A stretch of 64,000 nucleotides of DNA from Atlantibacter sp032062175. Lineage in GTDB: Bacteria > Pseudomonadota > Gammaproteobacteria > Enterobacterales > Enterobacteriaceae. Each line of letters opens with the position of its first letter. Position 1 is the stretch's first letter. This document shows positions 1 to 6,823 of the stretch, piece by piece. The stretch spans positions 1-64,000 of the forward strand of contig NZ_DAMBQK010000011.1 of NCBI RefSeq assembly GCF_032062175.1, in the 5' to 3' direction. Made by a program: the position numbers and the translations under genes. The notes under the pieces are model-generated. The model did no database searches and was not told the DNA's origin. It saw nothing but the letters and a program-made list of their open reading frames with translations.

Positions 1-18
1 GATTTTTGCACAACTGCC

Positions 19-36
19 GGATCGGTCAACCGATCC
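19..36. repeat. Short perfect inverted repeat, possible operator
   Basis: Two 7-base arms, GGATCGG and CCGATCC, flank a 4-base spacer. There is no T-run directly next to it, so a protein-binding site is as likely as a transcript hairpin. It lies downstream of the cupin gene pair and close to the window edge, so the gene it serves cannot be seen. Confidence 0.35.
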
Positions 37-52
37 TTAACTGATCGGCATT

Positions 53-75
53 AGGGCCTGCGCCCCGGTTTTTTA
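53..75 (+). terminator. Weak terminator-like hairpin at the left edge
   Basis: A 4-base GGGC/GCCC stem followed by a run of six T on the plus strand. It would end a plus-strand transcript entering from outside the window. The stem is short, so this is tentative. The T-run overlaps the stop codon of the minus-strand cupin gene. Confidence 0.3.
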
Positions 76-855
76 TGGATGGAAGTTGTGCCACAGACTG
101 GCGACCCTATCGGGTTTAGAGATGAACTGAAAACGGGCAGGATTGTCGATAAACTGCGGGTAAATGGGCGCATCGGTAATGCCGAATTCGCTGTAGCGGC
201 GCGGCGTAATTACCTGTAAGCGCCCCGGCCTATAGTGGTCATTATGCTGCCAGACGATATGGCTATCCTGCACCAGCGGATACCACGCCAGTCCCTTATG
301 CGCCCGCACGGCGTCGTACTCAAAGCCGTATTCGCGATCGCACCAGGCCCCGAAGGTCAGCGGCTCGTTAACAGAGGCGGAAATCGTCGCGTGTCCCCAT
401 CCCGGCGGCACCAGCACTTTTTCGCCCGGCCCGGCAATCACCGCGAAACAGCGCCCCGGATCGTCCTCCACAAATTCCTGCATATAGATGATCGCTTTGC
501 CCTGCCAGATTTCGTACAGCTCCGGCGGAGACCAGCCGCTGTGCTGGCTGATACGGTGAATATGGCCCTGGCTGCGCACCGGTTCATCGCCCAACTGGCC
601 CGCCGCATAGGTCACCACGCCGAACAGCAGCATGCGCTTTTGCAATTCTTCACGATCCTGCAACCGCGCAACGTCCATTGCAATGGCATATACCGCTTCC
701 GGCCCGCTACAGTCCGGGTTGCGCAGCGAGGCGCGGATCTGGTCGAGGGTACGCACTTCCGGCATCGGCCCAATCACGTCTTCGCCGTAGCTAAATCCCA
801 GCGGCTGATGGTGTATGGTCATATTCAGGCCGTACGTCGTGGTTGTATCAGCCAT
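73..855 (-). CDS. Cupin protein of the archaeal-type glucose-6-phosphate isomerase family (long paralogue)
   Basis: The 260-residue protein has one cupin domain of the metal-dependent phosphoglucose isomerase type (PF06560-like). A likely metal site is visible: the GHIH pair at residues 97-100, a Glu near 112-115 and His155 in the motif PPGWGHATI. Family members isomerise an aldose (phosphate) to the ketose using a divalent metal. The true substrate here is unknown. The gene is second in a two-gene minus-strand unit, its start overlapping by 8 bases the end of the shorter paralogous cupin gene, so the two are probably translationally coupled. The divergent neighbours (lactonase, sugar transporter, dehydrogenase) point to catabolism of a sugar. 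Family assignment is good; the reaction is inference. Confidence 0.75.
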   Translation of the reverse strand: MADTTTTYGLNMTIHHQPLGFSYGEDVIGPMPEVRTLDQIRASLRNPDCSGPEAVYAIAMDVARLQDREELQKRMLLFGVVTYAAGQLGDEPVRSQGHIHRISQHSGWSPPELYEIWQGKAIIYMQEFVEDDPGRCFAVIAGPGEKVLVPPGWGHATISASVNEPLTFGAWCDREYGFEYDAVRAHKGLAWYPLVQDSHIVWQHNDHYRPGRLQVITPRRYSEFGITDAPIYPQFIDNPARFQFISKPDRVASLWHNFHP

Positions 856-1408
856 GTTGAACCGCCTTGATCCGCGCCTGCCCTTCTTCTTCCATCACCC
901 GCAACGCAAAGCCGTGCGGCAGCGAGGTATAGTCATGCCCGGCGATACTCGGCCACACGGCCAGCGCGCGCAGGGTTTGCGAGCCGGTGTTGATTAAGCG
1001 ATGGGCGGTAAACCCAGGGATAACATGGACGGAGCCCGCAAAAACGGGTTCCGTCCACGCTTCGCCCTGTTCGTTTTGCATCAGCAGCATGCCTTCGCCT
1101 TCCAGGCCGAAATAAACCTCGCCCTGTTCACGGCGCTGGTGAAAATGCCCGCGGGTCATAAAGTATTCGTGGCCCACTTTGCCGGGGTAAAGATGCGTGA
1201 CGCCGACATACAGCTCGCCTTCACCGCCAGGAGTATCAAACATGTCGACATCATAAGCGGGTTGACTGGCAGACGGTTGGATCGCGTCGCGATCGGCGAA
1301 AACAGCGGTGAGATCCCCCAGACGGGTGGTTTTGCGGATCAGGGGACCGTGACTTAGCGCACCCGTTGCCCAGGCAAGCTGGAAGGGTTGGATCAATAAC
1401 TCATTCAT
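848..1408 (-). CDS. Cupin protein of the archaeal-type glucose-6-phosphate isomerase family (short paralogue)
   Basis: The 186-residue single-domain cupin closely fits the archaeal phosphoglucose isomerase pattern. The RGHFH motif (His88, His90), a Glu at about 97 in GEVYFGLEGEGMLL, and His136 in PGFTAHRLIN would bind the metal. It lies first in a minus-strand unit with the longer paralogue. The start has an AGATAAA stretch just upstream and is followed by a control region shared with the divergent lactonase gene. Two different isomerase-type cupins side by side suggest two isomerisation steps or a hetero-oligomer. Neither is proven, and the cell also has its housekeeping Pgi outside this window. 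The fold is confident; the substrate is not known. Confidence 0.8.
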   Translation of the reverse strand: MNELLIQPFQLAWATGALSHGPLIRKTTRLGDLTAVFADRDAIQPSASQPAYDVDMFDTPGGEGELYVGVTHLYPGKVGHEYFMTRGHFHQRREQGEVYFGLEGEGMLLMQNEQGEAWTEPVFAGSVHVIPGFTAHRLINTGSQTLRALAVWPSIAGHDYTSLPHGFALRVMEEEGQARIKAVQHG

Positions 1409-1452
1409 GTTTATCTCCGGCCCGAGGAGAACAACAGCACAATCCTGGCAGA

Positions 1453-1464
1453 TTAATCGATTAA
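1453..1464. promoter_or_regulatory. LacI-family-like operator (TTAATCGATTAA)
   Basis: A perfect 12-base palindrome with the central CG step typical of LacI/GalR-family operators. It sits about 45 bases upstream of the short cupin gene. No LacI-type regulator is visible in the cluster; one could be encoded left of the window. Confidence 0.5.
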
Positions 1465-1672
1465 CCTGTAGTCGGCAGCGCGTAACCTGTTAGCCGGATC
1501 ACAGATTCAGGGCACCAACGTGACCGGCTCCGGGCTTCCATTAACAGCGTTCAAGCCGCTTGCGTGGCGATTTGCGGAGGAATGTTGCAGCTATGTCGAT
1601 AGACGCATTTTTCCATCACCCGCTTTATTTTCGATCTGATTCACAAAACACGTTGATTTTTTATCCTACCAT

Positions 1673-1685
1673 CTTGTCATACAAG
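1673..1685. promoter_or_regulatory. FadR/GntR-type operator (CTTGTCATACAAG)
   Basis: Five-base arms around CAT. The core fits the TNGTNNNACNA pattern recognised by the FadR branch of GntR regulators, which often control sugar-acid pathways. It lies 55 bases upstream of the lactonase gene and overlaps the best -35 candidate, so repression by occlusion is plausible. The regulator is not in the window. Confidence 0.5.
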
Positions 1686-1739
1686 AAATGTTAATTTGTA
1701 TTACTTGCACTATGGTACGCTCGTTAAGGAAATCAGCCA

Positions 1740-2609
1740 ATGTGTTCACCATTCGTTAATGCGCCTGTCGTCGTGGGTCAGTATCGCGCACTGTTGGGAG
1801 AAACCCCGATATGGTGCGTCAGAAGCCAGTCGCTGCTTTGGGTCGATATTTTACAGCAACGCCTGCTGCGCTACTGGCCTATGGAGAATCAACGTCTGGA
1901 AGCACGTGAGATGCCGCCCTTTACCAGCGCGGTATTACTGACCCAACGGCCAGAGACGTTTTTAATCGTTAGCCAGTGCGGTATTCGCCTCTACGATTAC
2001 GCATCAGGGGGTGTCGAACCTTATTGTGATTATCCCGAAACGGCGACGGGCACCCGGCCAAACGAAGCCGCCATCGCCCCGGATGGCGCGCTCTGGTTTA
2101 GCACCATGGATCCCGTAGCAGAAAAAGCACTGGGAAGCTGGTATCGGCTTGCCCGTGATGATAACGCGCCGCAGCGCCTGCTCAGCCAGCAATGGGTGCC
2201 CAATACGCTGCACTGGTATGGCGATCATATCTGGTTTGCTGATTCATTTCGCAAACGCTTTTACTGCGCCGATAGCCGCACCAACGCTCTGACTTCCGTT
2301 GCCGTTCATCCCGTTGAGGGTGTTCCGGATGGCTCCGCGTTAACCACTAACGGGCAGTTGATCAACGCCCGCTGGGGCCAGTCCCGTCTGGTCCGCTATC
2401 AGCTCGATGGGCGGCAGCTCATCGAGCTGGATAGCCTGCCATTACCCGTTTTACAGCCGAGTAGCTGTACGTTCGGCGGCCCGACCCTTTCCGATCTGTA
2501 TATCACTTCCGCGCGCCAGGGATTGTCACAGCCGTCAGAGACGGACGGCGCACTGCTATGTGTACCAACAGCCTTAACGGGCGTCCCCGCCCGTTATTTT
2601 CGACTCTAA
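1740..2609 (+). CDS. SMP-30/gluconolactonase family sugar lactonase
   Basis: The 289-residue protein is a six-bladed propeller of the SMP-30/regucalcin/gluconolactonase family, which hydrolyses sugar lactones to aldonic acids with a divalent metal. The expected metal and substrate residues are present: Glu21 in LLGETPIW, Asn108 in RPNEAAIAPDG, Asn155 in VPNTLHW and Asp197 in VPDGSAL. The start is preceded by AAGGAAA at a suitable distance. The gene is first in a plus-strand unit, 14 bases before the sugar transporter gene, with a dehydrogenase gene third. Dehydrogenase plus lactonase suggests direct oxidation of an unphosphorylated sugar to its acid. No signal peptide is seen, so it is cytoplasmic. 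Confidence 0.85.
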   Translation: MCSPFVNAPVVVGQYRALLGETPIWCVRSQSLLWVDILQQRLLRYWPMENQRLEAREMPPFTSAVLLTQRPETFLIVSQCGIRLYDYASGGVEPYCDYPETATGTRPNEAAIAPDGALWFSTMDPVAEKALGSWYRLARDDNAPQRLLSQQWVPNTLHWYGDHIWFADSFRKRFYCADSRTNALTSVAVHPVEGVPDGSALTTNGQLINARWGQSRLVRYQLDGRQLIELDSLPLPVLQPSSCTFGGPTLSDLYITSARQGLSQPSETDGALLCVPTALTGVPARYFRL

Positions 2610-2623
2610 CAGCAGGAACGATC

Positions 2624-4051
2624 ATGAACACTTCTCCCCACCCTTACCCAATAAACAGGCAGACTATCCTCGTCTGCTTCCTGGCCGCCCTTGCCGGACT
2701 GCTCTTCGGTCTGGATATGGGCGTTATTGCCGGCGCGTTGCCGTTTATCGCCGACGAATTTAACTTAACCAGTCACCATCAGGAGATCGTTGTCAGCATA
2801 ATGATGTTTGGTGCCGCGCTGGGCGCATTGTGTAGCGGACCGATGTCTTCCTCTCTTGGACGCCGGAAAAGCCTGTTGCTGGGGGCAGTCCTGTTCGTAA
2901 TAGGTTCTGTTGGCTGCGCTATTACCACCAGCATGGGGTTGCTTGCGGTTTCCCGTTTTATTCTCGGCCTTGCCGTGGGCGTGGCGTCTTTTACCGCCCC
3001 GCTTTATCTGTCGGAAATCGCCCCGGAGCGGATCCGCGGCAGTATGATTTCGCTGTATCAGTTGATGATCACTATCGGCATCCTGGCAGCGTTCCTGTCC
3101 GATACCGCCCTGAGTGCAGGCGGGCACTGGCGCTGGATGCTGGGCATTATTACCTTCCCGGCGCTGGTGTTATTCGTCGGCGTGCTCACGCTACCGGAAA
3201 GCCCACGCTGGCTGGCGATGCGCAATAAAAACGATCTCGCCGCCCGGGTGCTTAAACTGCTGCGCAACTCGGACAGTGAAGCCATGGATGAGCTTAATCA
3301 GATTCGGGAAAGCGTAAAAATGAAACAGCGCGGCTGGCAGCTTTTTCGCCACAACGCGCACTTTCGCCGCTCAACCTACCTCGGCGTGCTGTTGCAGTTT
3401 ATGCAACAATTTACCGGCATGACGGTCATCATGTATTACGCGCCGAAAATCTTTGAGATCGCCGGTTTTTCCACTACCCGGGAGCAGATGTGGGGTACGG
3501 TGATTGCCGGGCTGACCAACGTCCTGGCGACGTTTATTGCGATTGGGCTGGTGGATCGCTGGGGACGCAAACCGATCCTGAAGCTGGGCTTTGGTGTGAT
3601 GGCGATCTGTATGGGCATTCTGGGATACATGTTTTACAGCGGGATCGCGACGCCTGCCGGGCAGTACATCGCCGTCATCGTTTTGCTGATATTTATTACC
3701 GGTTTCGCCATGAGCGCGGGCCCGCTGATTTGGGTACTGTGCTCAGAAATACAACCGCTGGCGGGCCGCGATTTTGGTGTGACCTGCTCTACCATGGCGA
3801 ACTGGATAGCCAATATGATCATTGGCGCCACCTTCCTGACGCTGATCGACACCATCGGCAGCCCGAACACCTTCTGGCTCTATGGCGTACTGAACGTCAT
3901 CTGTATCGCGCTGACTTTTCTCTTCGTGCCGGAAACGAAGAATATTTCGCTTGAGCATATTGAACGCAATCTGATGCGCGGCGAGGCGTTACGCCATATC
4001 GGGCAGAAGCCGCATCACTCTCTCTCATCCAGCGCCGCCATGGTGAAATAA
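2624..4051 (+). CDS. Major facilitator sugar/proton symporter, GalP-like
   Basis: The 475-residue inner-membrane protein of the sugar porter family has twelve predicted helices. It keeps the family signatures: FGLDMGVIAGALPFI near the N-terminus, GRRKS after helix 2, PESPRW before the central loop, DRWGRKP in the second half and PETK near the C-terminus. It resembles E. coli GalP very closely along its whole length, yet lies in an accessory sugar cluster and so is probably a paralogue with a related hexose or pentose substrate. I chose the ATG at 2624, behind GCAGGAACG, because the longer frame would overlap the lactonase gene by about 50 bases and add a non-homologous 22-residue head. Confidence 0.88.
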   Translation: MNTSPHPYPINRQTILVCFLAALAGLLFGLDMGVIAGALPFIADEFNLTSHHQEIVVSIMMFGAALGALCSGPMSSSLGRRKSLLLGAVLFVIGSVGCAITTSMGLLAVSRFILGLAVGVASFTAPLYLSEIAPERIRGSMISLYQLMITIGILAAFLSDTALSAGGHWRWMLGIITFPALVLFVGVLTLPESPRWLAMRNKNDLAARVLKLLRNSDSEAMDELNQIRESVKMKQRGWQLFRHNAHFRRSTYLGVLLQFMQQFTGMTVIMYYAPKIFEIAGFSTTREQMWGTVIAGLTNVLATFIAIGLVDRWGRKPILKLGFGVMAICMGILGYMFYSGIATPAGQYIAVIVLLIFITGFAMSAGPLIWVLCSEIQPLAGRDFGVTCSTMANWIANMIIGATFLTLIDTIGSPNTFWLYGVLNVICIALTFLFVPETKNISLEHIERNLMRGEALRHIGQKPHHSLSSSAAMVK

Positions 4052-4067
4052 CAAGTTTGAGGTATTT

Positions 4068-4850
4068 ATGTCCAGTTCATTATTACCCCGCGTTGTCATC
4101 GTCACTGGTGCAAGCCAGGGCATCGGCTATGCCATTGCCCAAACCTTTCTTGAGCAGGGGGACATCGTTATTGGCTGTGCGCATTCCGACGTAGAAAACG
4201 CGCCGCTCGCTGGGGCGCTGCTCGCCCATTACCCGAAACGTTTTTTTTATTACTCAGTCGATGTGACGGAAACCGCGCAGATCGCCCATTTCGTCAGTGA
4301 AGCAGAAGCGCGGTTCGGACGCATCGACGTCGTGATATCGAATGCCGGTAAAAATGTCTTCAGGGGTATCGATTGTTCAGAAAGCGACTGGTCGCATAAT
4401 TTCGATCTGAACCTGCGCTCCCACTGGTTTCTGGCGAAATGCGCGCGCAGCGCATTACAAAAAAGCCGGGGCGTGATTCTGGTCATCACGTCGAATCACG
4501 CGTTTTCAACTATGCCCGGCTGCGCGCCCTATAACATCAGCAAACGGGCGCTGCTGTCGCTGGTGCAAAGCCTGACGATAGAATGGGGGCCCGATATTCG
4601 CACCGTGGGGATCGCGCCGGGATTTATTGATACCGAGGGCAACCAGGCCTGGTTTGACTCGCACTCTAACCCGCAGGCGGTACGTGAAAAAACCATCAAA
4701 AAGCACCCGGTCGGGCGCATTGGCGAACCGCGCGAAGTTGGCGAATTATGCCTGTTTCTGTCCAGCGATAAGGCGGGGTTTATCGCCGGGACCACTATCG
4801 TGATGGATGGTGGACGCAGCGCGGTTATGCAGGATGAAGACGACGCCTGA
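4068..4850 (+). CDS. Short-chain dehydrogenase/reductase, probably a sugar dehydrogenase
   Basis: The 260-residue classical SDR has the nucleotide-binding motif TGASQGIG (residues 13-20), the NAG motif (92-94), a catalytic Ser at about 142 and the YNISK active-site motif (Tyr155, Lys159). The segment after TGASQGIG has no clear acidic NAD-selecting residue that I can assign, so cofactor preference is open. It starts 16 bases after the transporter stop behind a GAGG site and is the last gene of the unit, followed by a terminator. With the lactonase it could oxidise a sugar to a lactone, but the substrate is inferred only from the neighbourhood. Confidence 0.82.
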   Translation: MSSSLLPRVVIVTGASQGIGYAIAQTFLEQGDIVIGCAHSDVENAPLAGALLAHYPKRFFYYSVDVTETAQIAHFVSEAEARFGRIDVVISNAGKNVFRGIDCSESDWSHNFDLNLRSHWFLAKCARSALQKSRGVILVITSNHAFSTMPGCAPYNISKRALLSLVQSLTIEWGPDIRTVGIAPGFIDTEGNQAWFDSHSNPQAVREKTIKKHPVGRIGEPREVGELCLFLSSDKAGFIAGTTIVMDGGRSAVMQDEDDA

Positions 4851-4858
4851 CTTCAGCC

Positions 4859-4893
4859 AAAAAAATGCCAGACAAATTGTCTGGCATTTTTAT
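4859..4893. terminator. Bidirectional rho-independent terminator
   Basis: A 14-base perfect stem (AAAAATGCCAGACA with its complement) around a 3-base loop, with A- and T-runs at both sides. It can end both the dehydrogenase transcript on the plus strand and the ispH transcript on the minus strand. Confidence 0.9.
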
Positions 4894-4913
4894 TGGATGG
4901 CCCGGAACAGCGA

Positions 4914-5864
4914 TTACTCGACTTCCCGCACGTCCATACGCAGCTCTTTCGGCACTTCGAAGACAATATTCTCTTCACGGCCCGTCAGTTCACGCGTTTC
5001 ACCGCCGCCTAACGCCTGCAACCGCTTCAGGACATTCTGCACCAGGATATCGGGAGCAGACGCCCCTGCCGTGACGCCGACGCAGGCCGCGCCTTGTAGC
5101 CACGACTCGTCAATATCGCTGGCATCGTCAATCAGAAATGCTTTTTTACCCATCCGCTGGGCCAGTTCTGCCAGACGGTTGGAGTTGGAGGAGTTTTTCG
5201 ACCCTACCACCAGCACCACATCCGCTTCTGATGCCAGCGCGCGTACGGCTTCCTGGCGGTTAGTGGTGGCGTAGCAAATATCGTCTTTGCGCGGTCCGAT
5301 GATTTTCGGGAAGCGGCTGCGCAGCGCGTCAATGACATCAGACGTGTCGTCCACGGACAGCGTGGTCTGGGTCATAAAGGAAAGATTACTGTCATCTTTC
5401 ACGGTAATCTTCAGCACATCTTCCGGGGACTCCACCAGATACATGCCGCCTTTCGGGTTGCTGTACTGGCCCATGGTGCCTTCCACTTCCGGGTGCCCGG
5501 CGTGGCCGATAAGAATGGCCTCTTCCCCGCGACGGCTGGCGCGCGCCACTTCCATATGCACTTTGGTCACCAGCGGGCAGGTGGCGTCAAACACCGTTAA
5601 ATCACGGCTTTTCGCTTCGTTGCGTACCGCCTGGGACACGCCGTGCGCCGAAAAAATCAGGATCGCGCCGTCCGGCACTTCGCTGATTTGCTCGATGAAA
5701 ATCGCGCCGCGCTCGCGCAGGCTGTCCACCACATAGCGGTTATGCACCACTTCATGGCGCACATAAATCGGCGCGCCGTAAATCGTCAGTGCGTTTTCGA
5801 CAATGCTGATTGCACGGTCAACGCCAGCGCAAAAACCGCGCGGGTTAGCCAACAGGATCTGCAT
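4914..5864 (-). CDS. ispH: 4-hydroxy-3-methylbut-2-enyl diphosphate reductase
   Basis: IspH (LytB) catalyses the last step of the methylerythritol phosphate pathway, converting HMBPP to isopentenyl and dimethylallyl diphosphate. The 316-residue length equals the E. coli protein. The three Cys ligands of the [4Fe-4S] cluster are seen at 12, 96 and 197, and the catalytic Glu126 lies in HPEVEG. It is the last gene of the ileS-lspA-fkpB-ispH unit, and its start lies inside the end of fkpB, overlapping by 20 bases. It is followed by the bidirectional terminator at 4859-4893. Confidence 0.97.
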   Translation of the reverse strand: MQILLANPRGFCAGVDRAISIVENALTIYGAPIYVRHEVVHNRYVVDSLRERGAIFIEQISEVPDGAILIFSAHGVSQAVRNEAKSRDLTVFDATCPLVTKVHMEVARASRRGEEAILIGHAGHPEVEGTMGQYSNPKGGMYLVESPEDVLKITVKDDSNLSFMTQTTLSVDDTSDVIDALRSRFPKIIGPRKDDICYATTNRQEAVRALASEADVVLVVGSKNSSNSNRLAELAQRMGKKAFLIDDASDIDESWLQGAACVGVTAGASAPDILVQNVLKRLQALGGGETRELTGREENIVFEVPKELRMDVREVE

Positions 5865-6315
5865 TCAACGTCTCCAGTACCGGATCAACCTCCAGTACGT
5901 CGATATCAAAATGAAGGATCTGCCCGGCAAGTGGATGGTTGAAATCCACCGTGATGGAGTCGCCATTAATTTCGCGGATCACACCAGGCATTTCCGAACC
6001 ATCCATGGCGGTGAATAACATGATTGCCCCGATTTCCGGCTCTCCGGCGTCGATAAATTCCCGACGCGAGAAGTACTGGATCATGTCCGGGCTGGGAATG
6101 CCAAACCCGGATTCCGGCGGCAGCGTGAAGGATTTTTTCTCCCCCGCACGCATTCCCAGCAGTTGTGCTTCGAGGCCAGGGGACAGCGAGCCATCCCCCA
6201 GACGGAACAGAGCAGGTTTGCCGTTATTGCGGGTCGATTCCGCCGTGGAACCCTCTTCCAGCTTCAGCGTGAAGTGGACCAGGACGGCGCTGTTGCTCTG
6301 TACGCTGTTACTCAT
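5845..6315 (-). CDS. fkpB: FKBP-type peptidyl-prolyl cis-trans isomerase
   Basis: FkpB (SlpA) is a cytoplasmic SlyD-like prolyl isomerase with an FKBP domain interrupted by an insert-in-flap domain. The N-terminal stretch from SVQSNSAVLVHFTLKL and the C-terminal FNHPLAGQ match the E. coli protein closely. I start it at the ATG giving MSNSVQSN, because 13 residues upstream in the frame are unrelated and overlap lspA. The result is 156 residues. The tail (LETLNADPVG) runs about six residues past the 149-residue E. coli protein, so the gene overlaps ispH by 20 bases. Confidence 0.94.
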   Translation of the reverse strand: MSNSVQSNSAVLVHFTLKLEEGSTAESTRNNGKPALFRLGDGSLSPGLEAQLLGMRAGEKKSFTLPPESGFGIPSPDMIQYFSRREFIDAGEPEIGAIMLFTAMDGSEMPGVIREINGDSITVDFNHPLAGQILHFDIDVLEVDPVLETLNADPVG

Positions 6316-6823
6316 GGCTTTTCTTTTCCCGGGCAGTTTTATCGGACGAGACAAAGAAACCTTCCAGCACGATCAGCGCCGCGCCGACGCAGATTGCCGT
6401 GTCCGCCAGGTTGAAGGTAGCGAAATGCCAGTCGCCGACGTAGAAGTCGATCATATCGACCACAAAGCCGTGCCACAGGCGGTCAAACAGGTTGCCCAAC
6501 GCCCCGCCGATGATTAAAGCATAGGCGATATTGTTGAGCTTCTGCGTCGCTTTGGCGCGATACATCATCACCGCCAGCACCACACAGATACCGATAGCGA
6601 TACCGGCAAAAAACCAGCGCTGCCAGCCGCCTTTATCGGCGAGGAAGCTGAATGCCGCGCCGTAGTTACGCGCATAATGCAGATTGAGCGATGGGAACAG
6701 GGACACCGTATCCCCCAGAGCGAAGTTCTGGAGGATCAGGTATTTACTGCCCAAATCGACAATCAGCACGACCACCACCAGCCACAGCCAGCGCAGCCCT
6801 GTTGAAAGGATCGGTTTACTCAT
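6308..6823 (-). CDS. lspA: Prolipoprotein signal peptidase II
   Basis: LspA cleaves the signal peptide of diacylglyceryl-modified prolipoproteins in the inner membrane. The 171-residue protein has four hydrophobic segments and the conserved motifs of the aspartic peptidase: NYGAAFS, GGALGNLFDRL, VVDMIDF and FNLADTAI, with the two catalytic Asp in the last pair of motifs. The start shares one base with the ileS stop (TGATG arrangement), and the end overlaps the fkpB start by 8 bases, showing tight translational coupling in this conserved cluster. Confidence 0.97.
   Translation of the reverse strand: MSKPILSTGLRWLWLVVVVLIVDLGSKYLILQNFALGDTVSLFPSLNLHYARNYGAAFSFLADKGGWQRWFFAGIAIGICVVLAVMMYRAKATQKLNNIAYALIIGGALGNLFDRLWHGFVVDMIDFYVGDWHFATFNLADTAICVGAALIVLEGFFVSSDKTAREKKSHE

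Larger units (their letters stand above)
1409..1739. promoter_or_regulatory. Divergent control region between the cupin pair and the lactonase-transporter unit
   Basis: These 331 bases carry no convincing gene. They separate two divergent sugar-cluster transcripts and contain two palindromes, listed separately: a LacI-like site near the cupin side and a FadR/GntR-like site near the lactonase side. No strong sigma-70 promoter stands out. TTGTCA at 1674-1679 with TATTAC at 1699-1704 is the best pair for the plus strand, but its spacer is 19 bases. Confidence 0.6.

Noticed and set aside
235..870. 211-codon plus-strand frame opposite the first cupin gene
   Set aside because: Shadow of the cupin gene, with Arg/His-rich translation.
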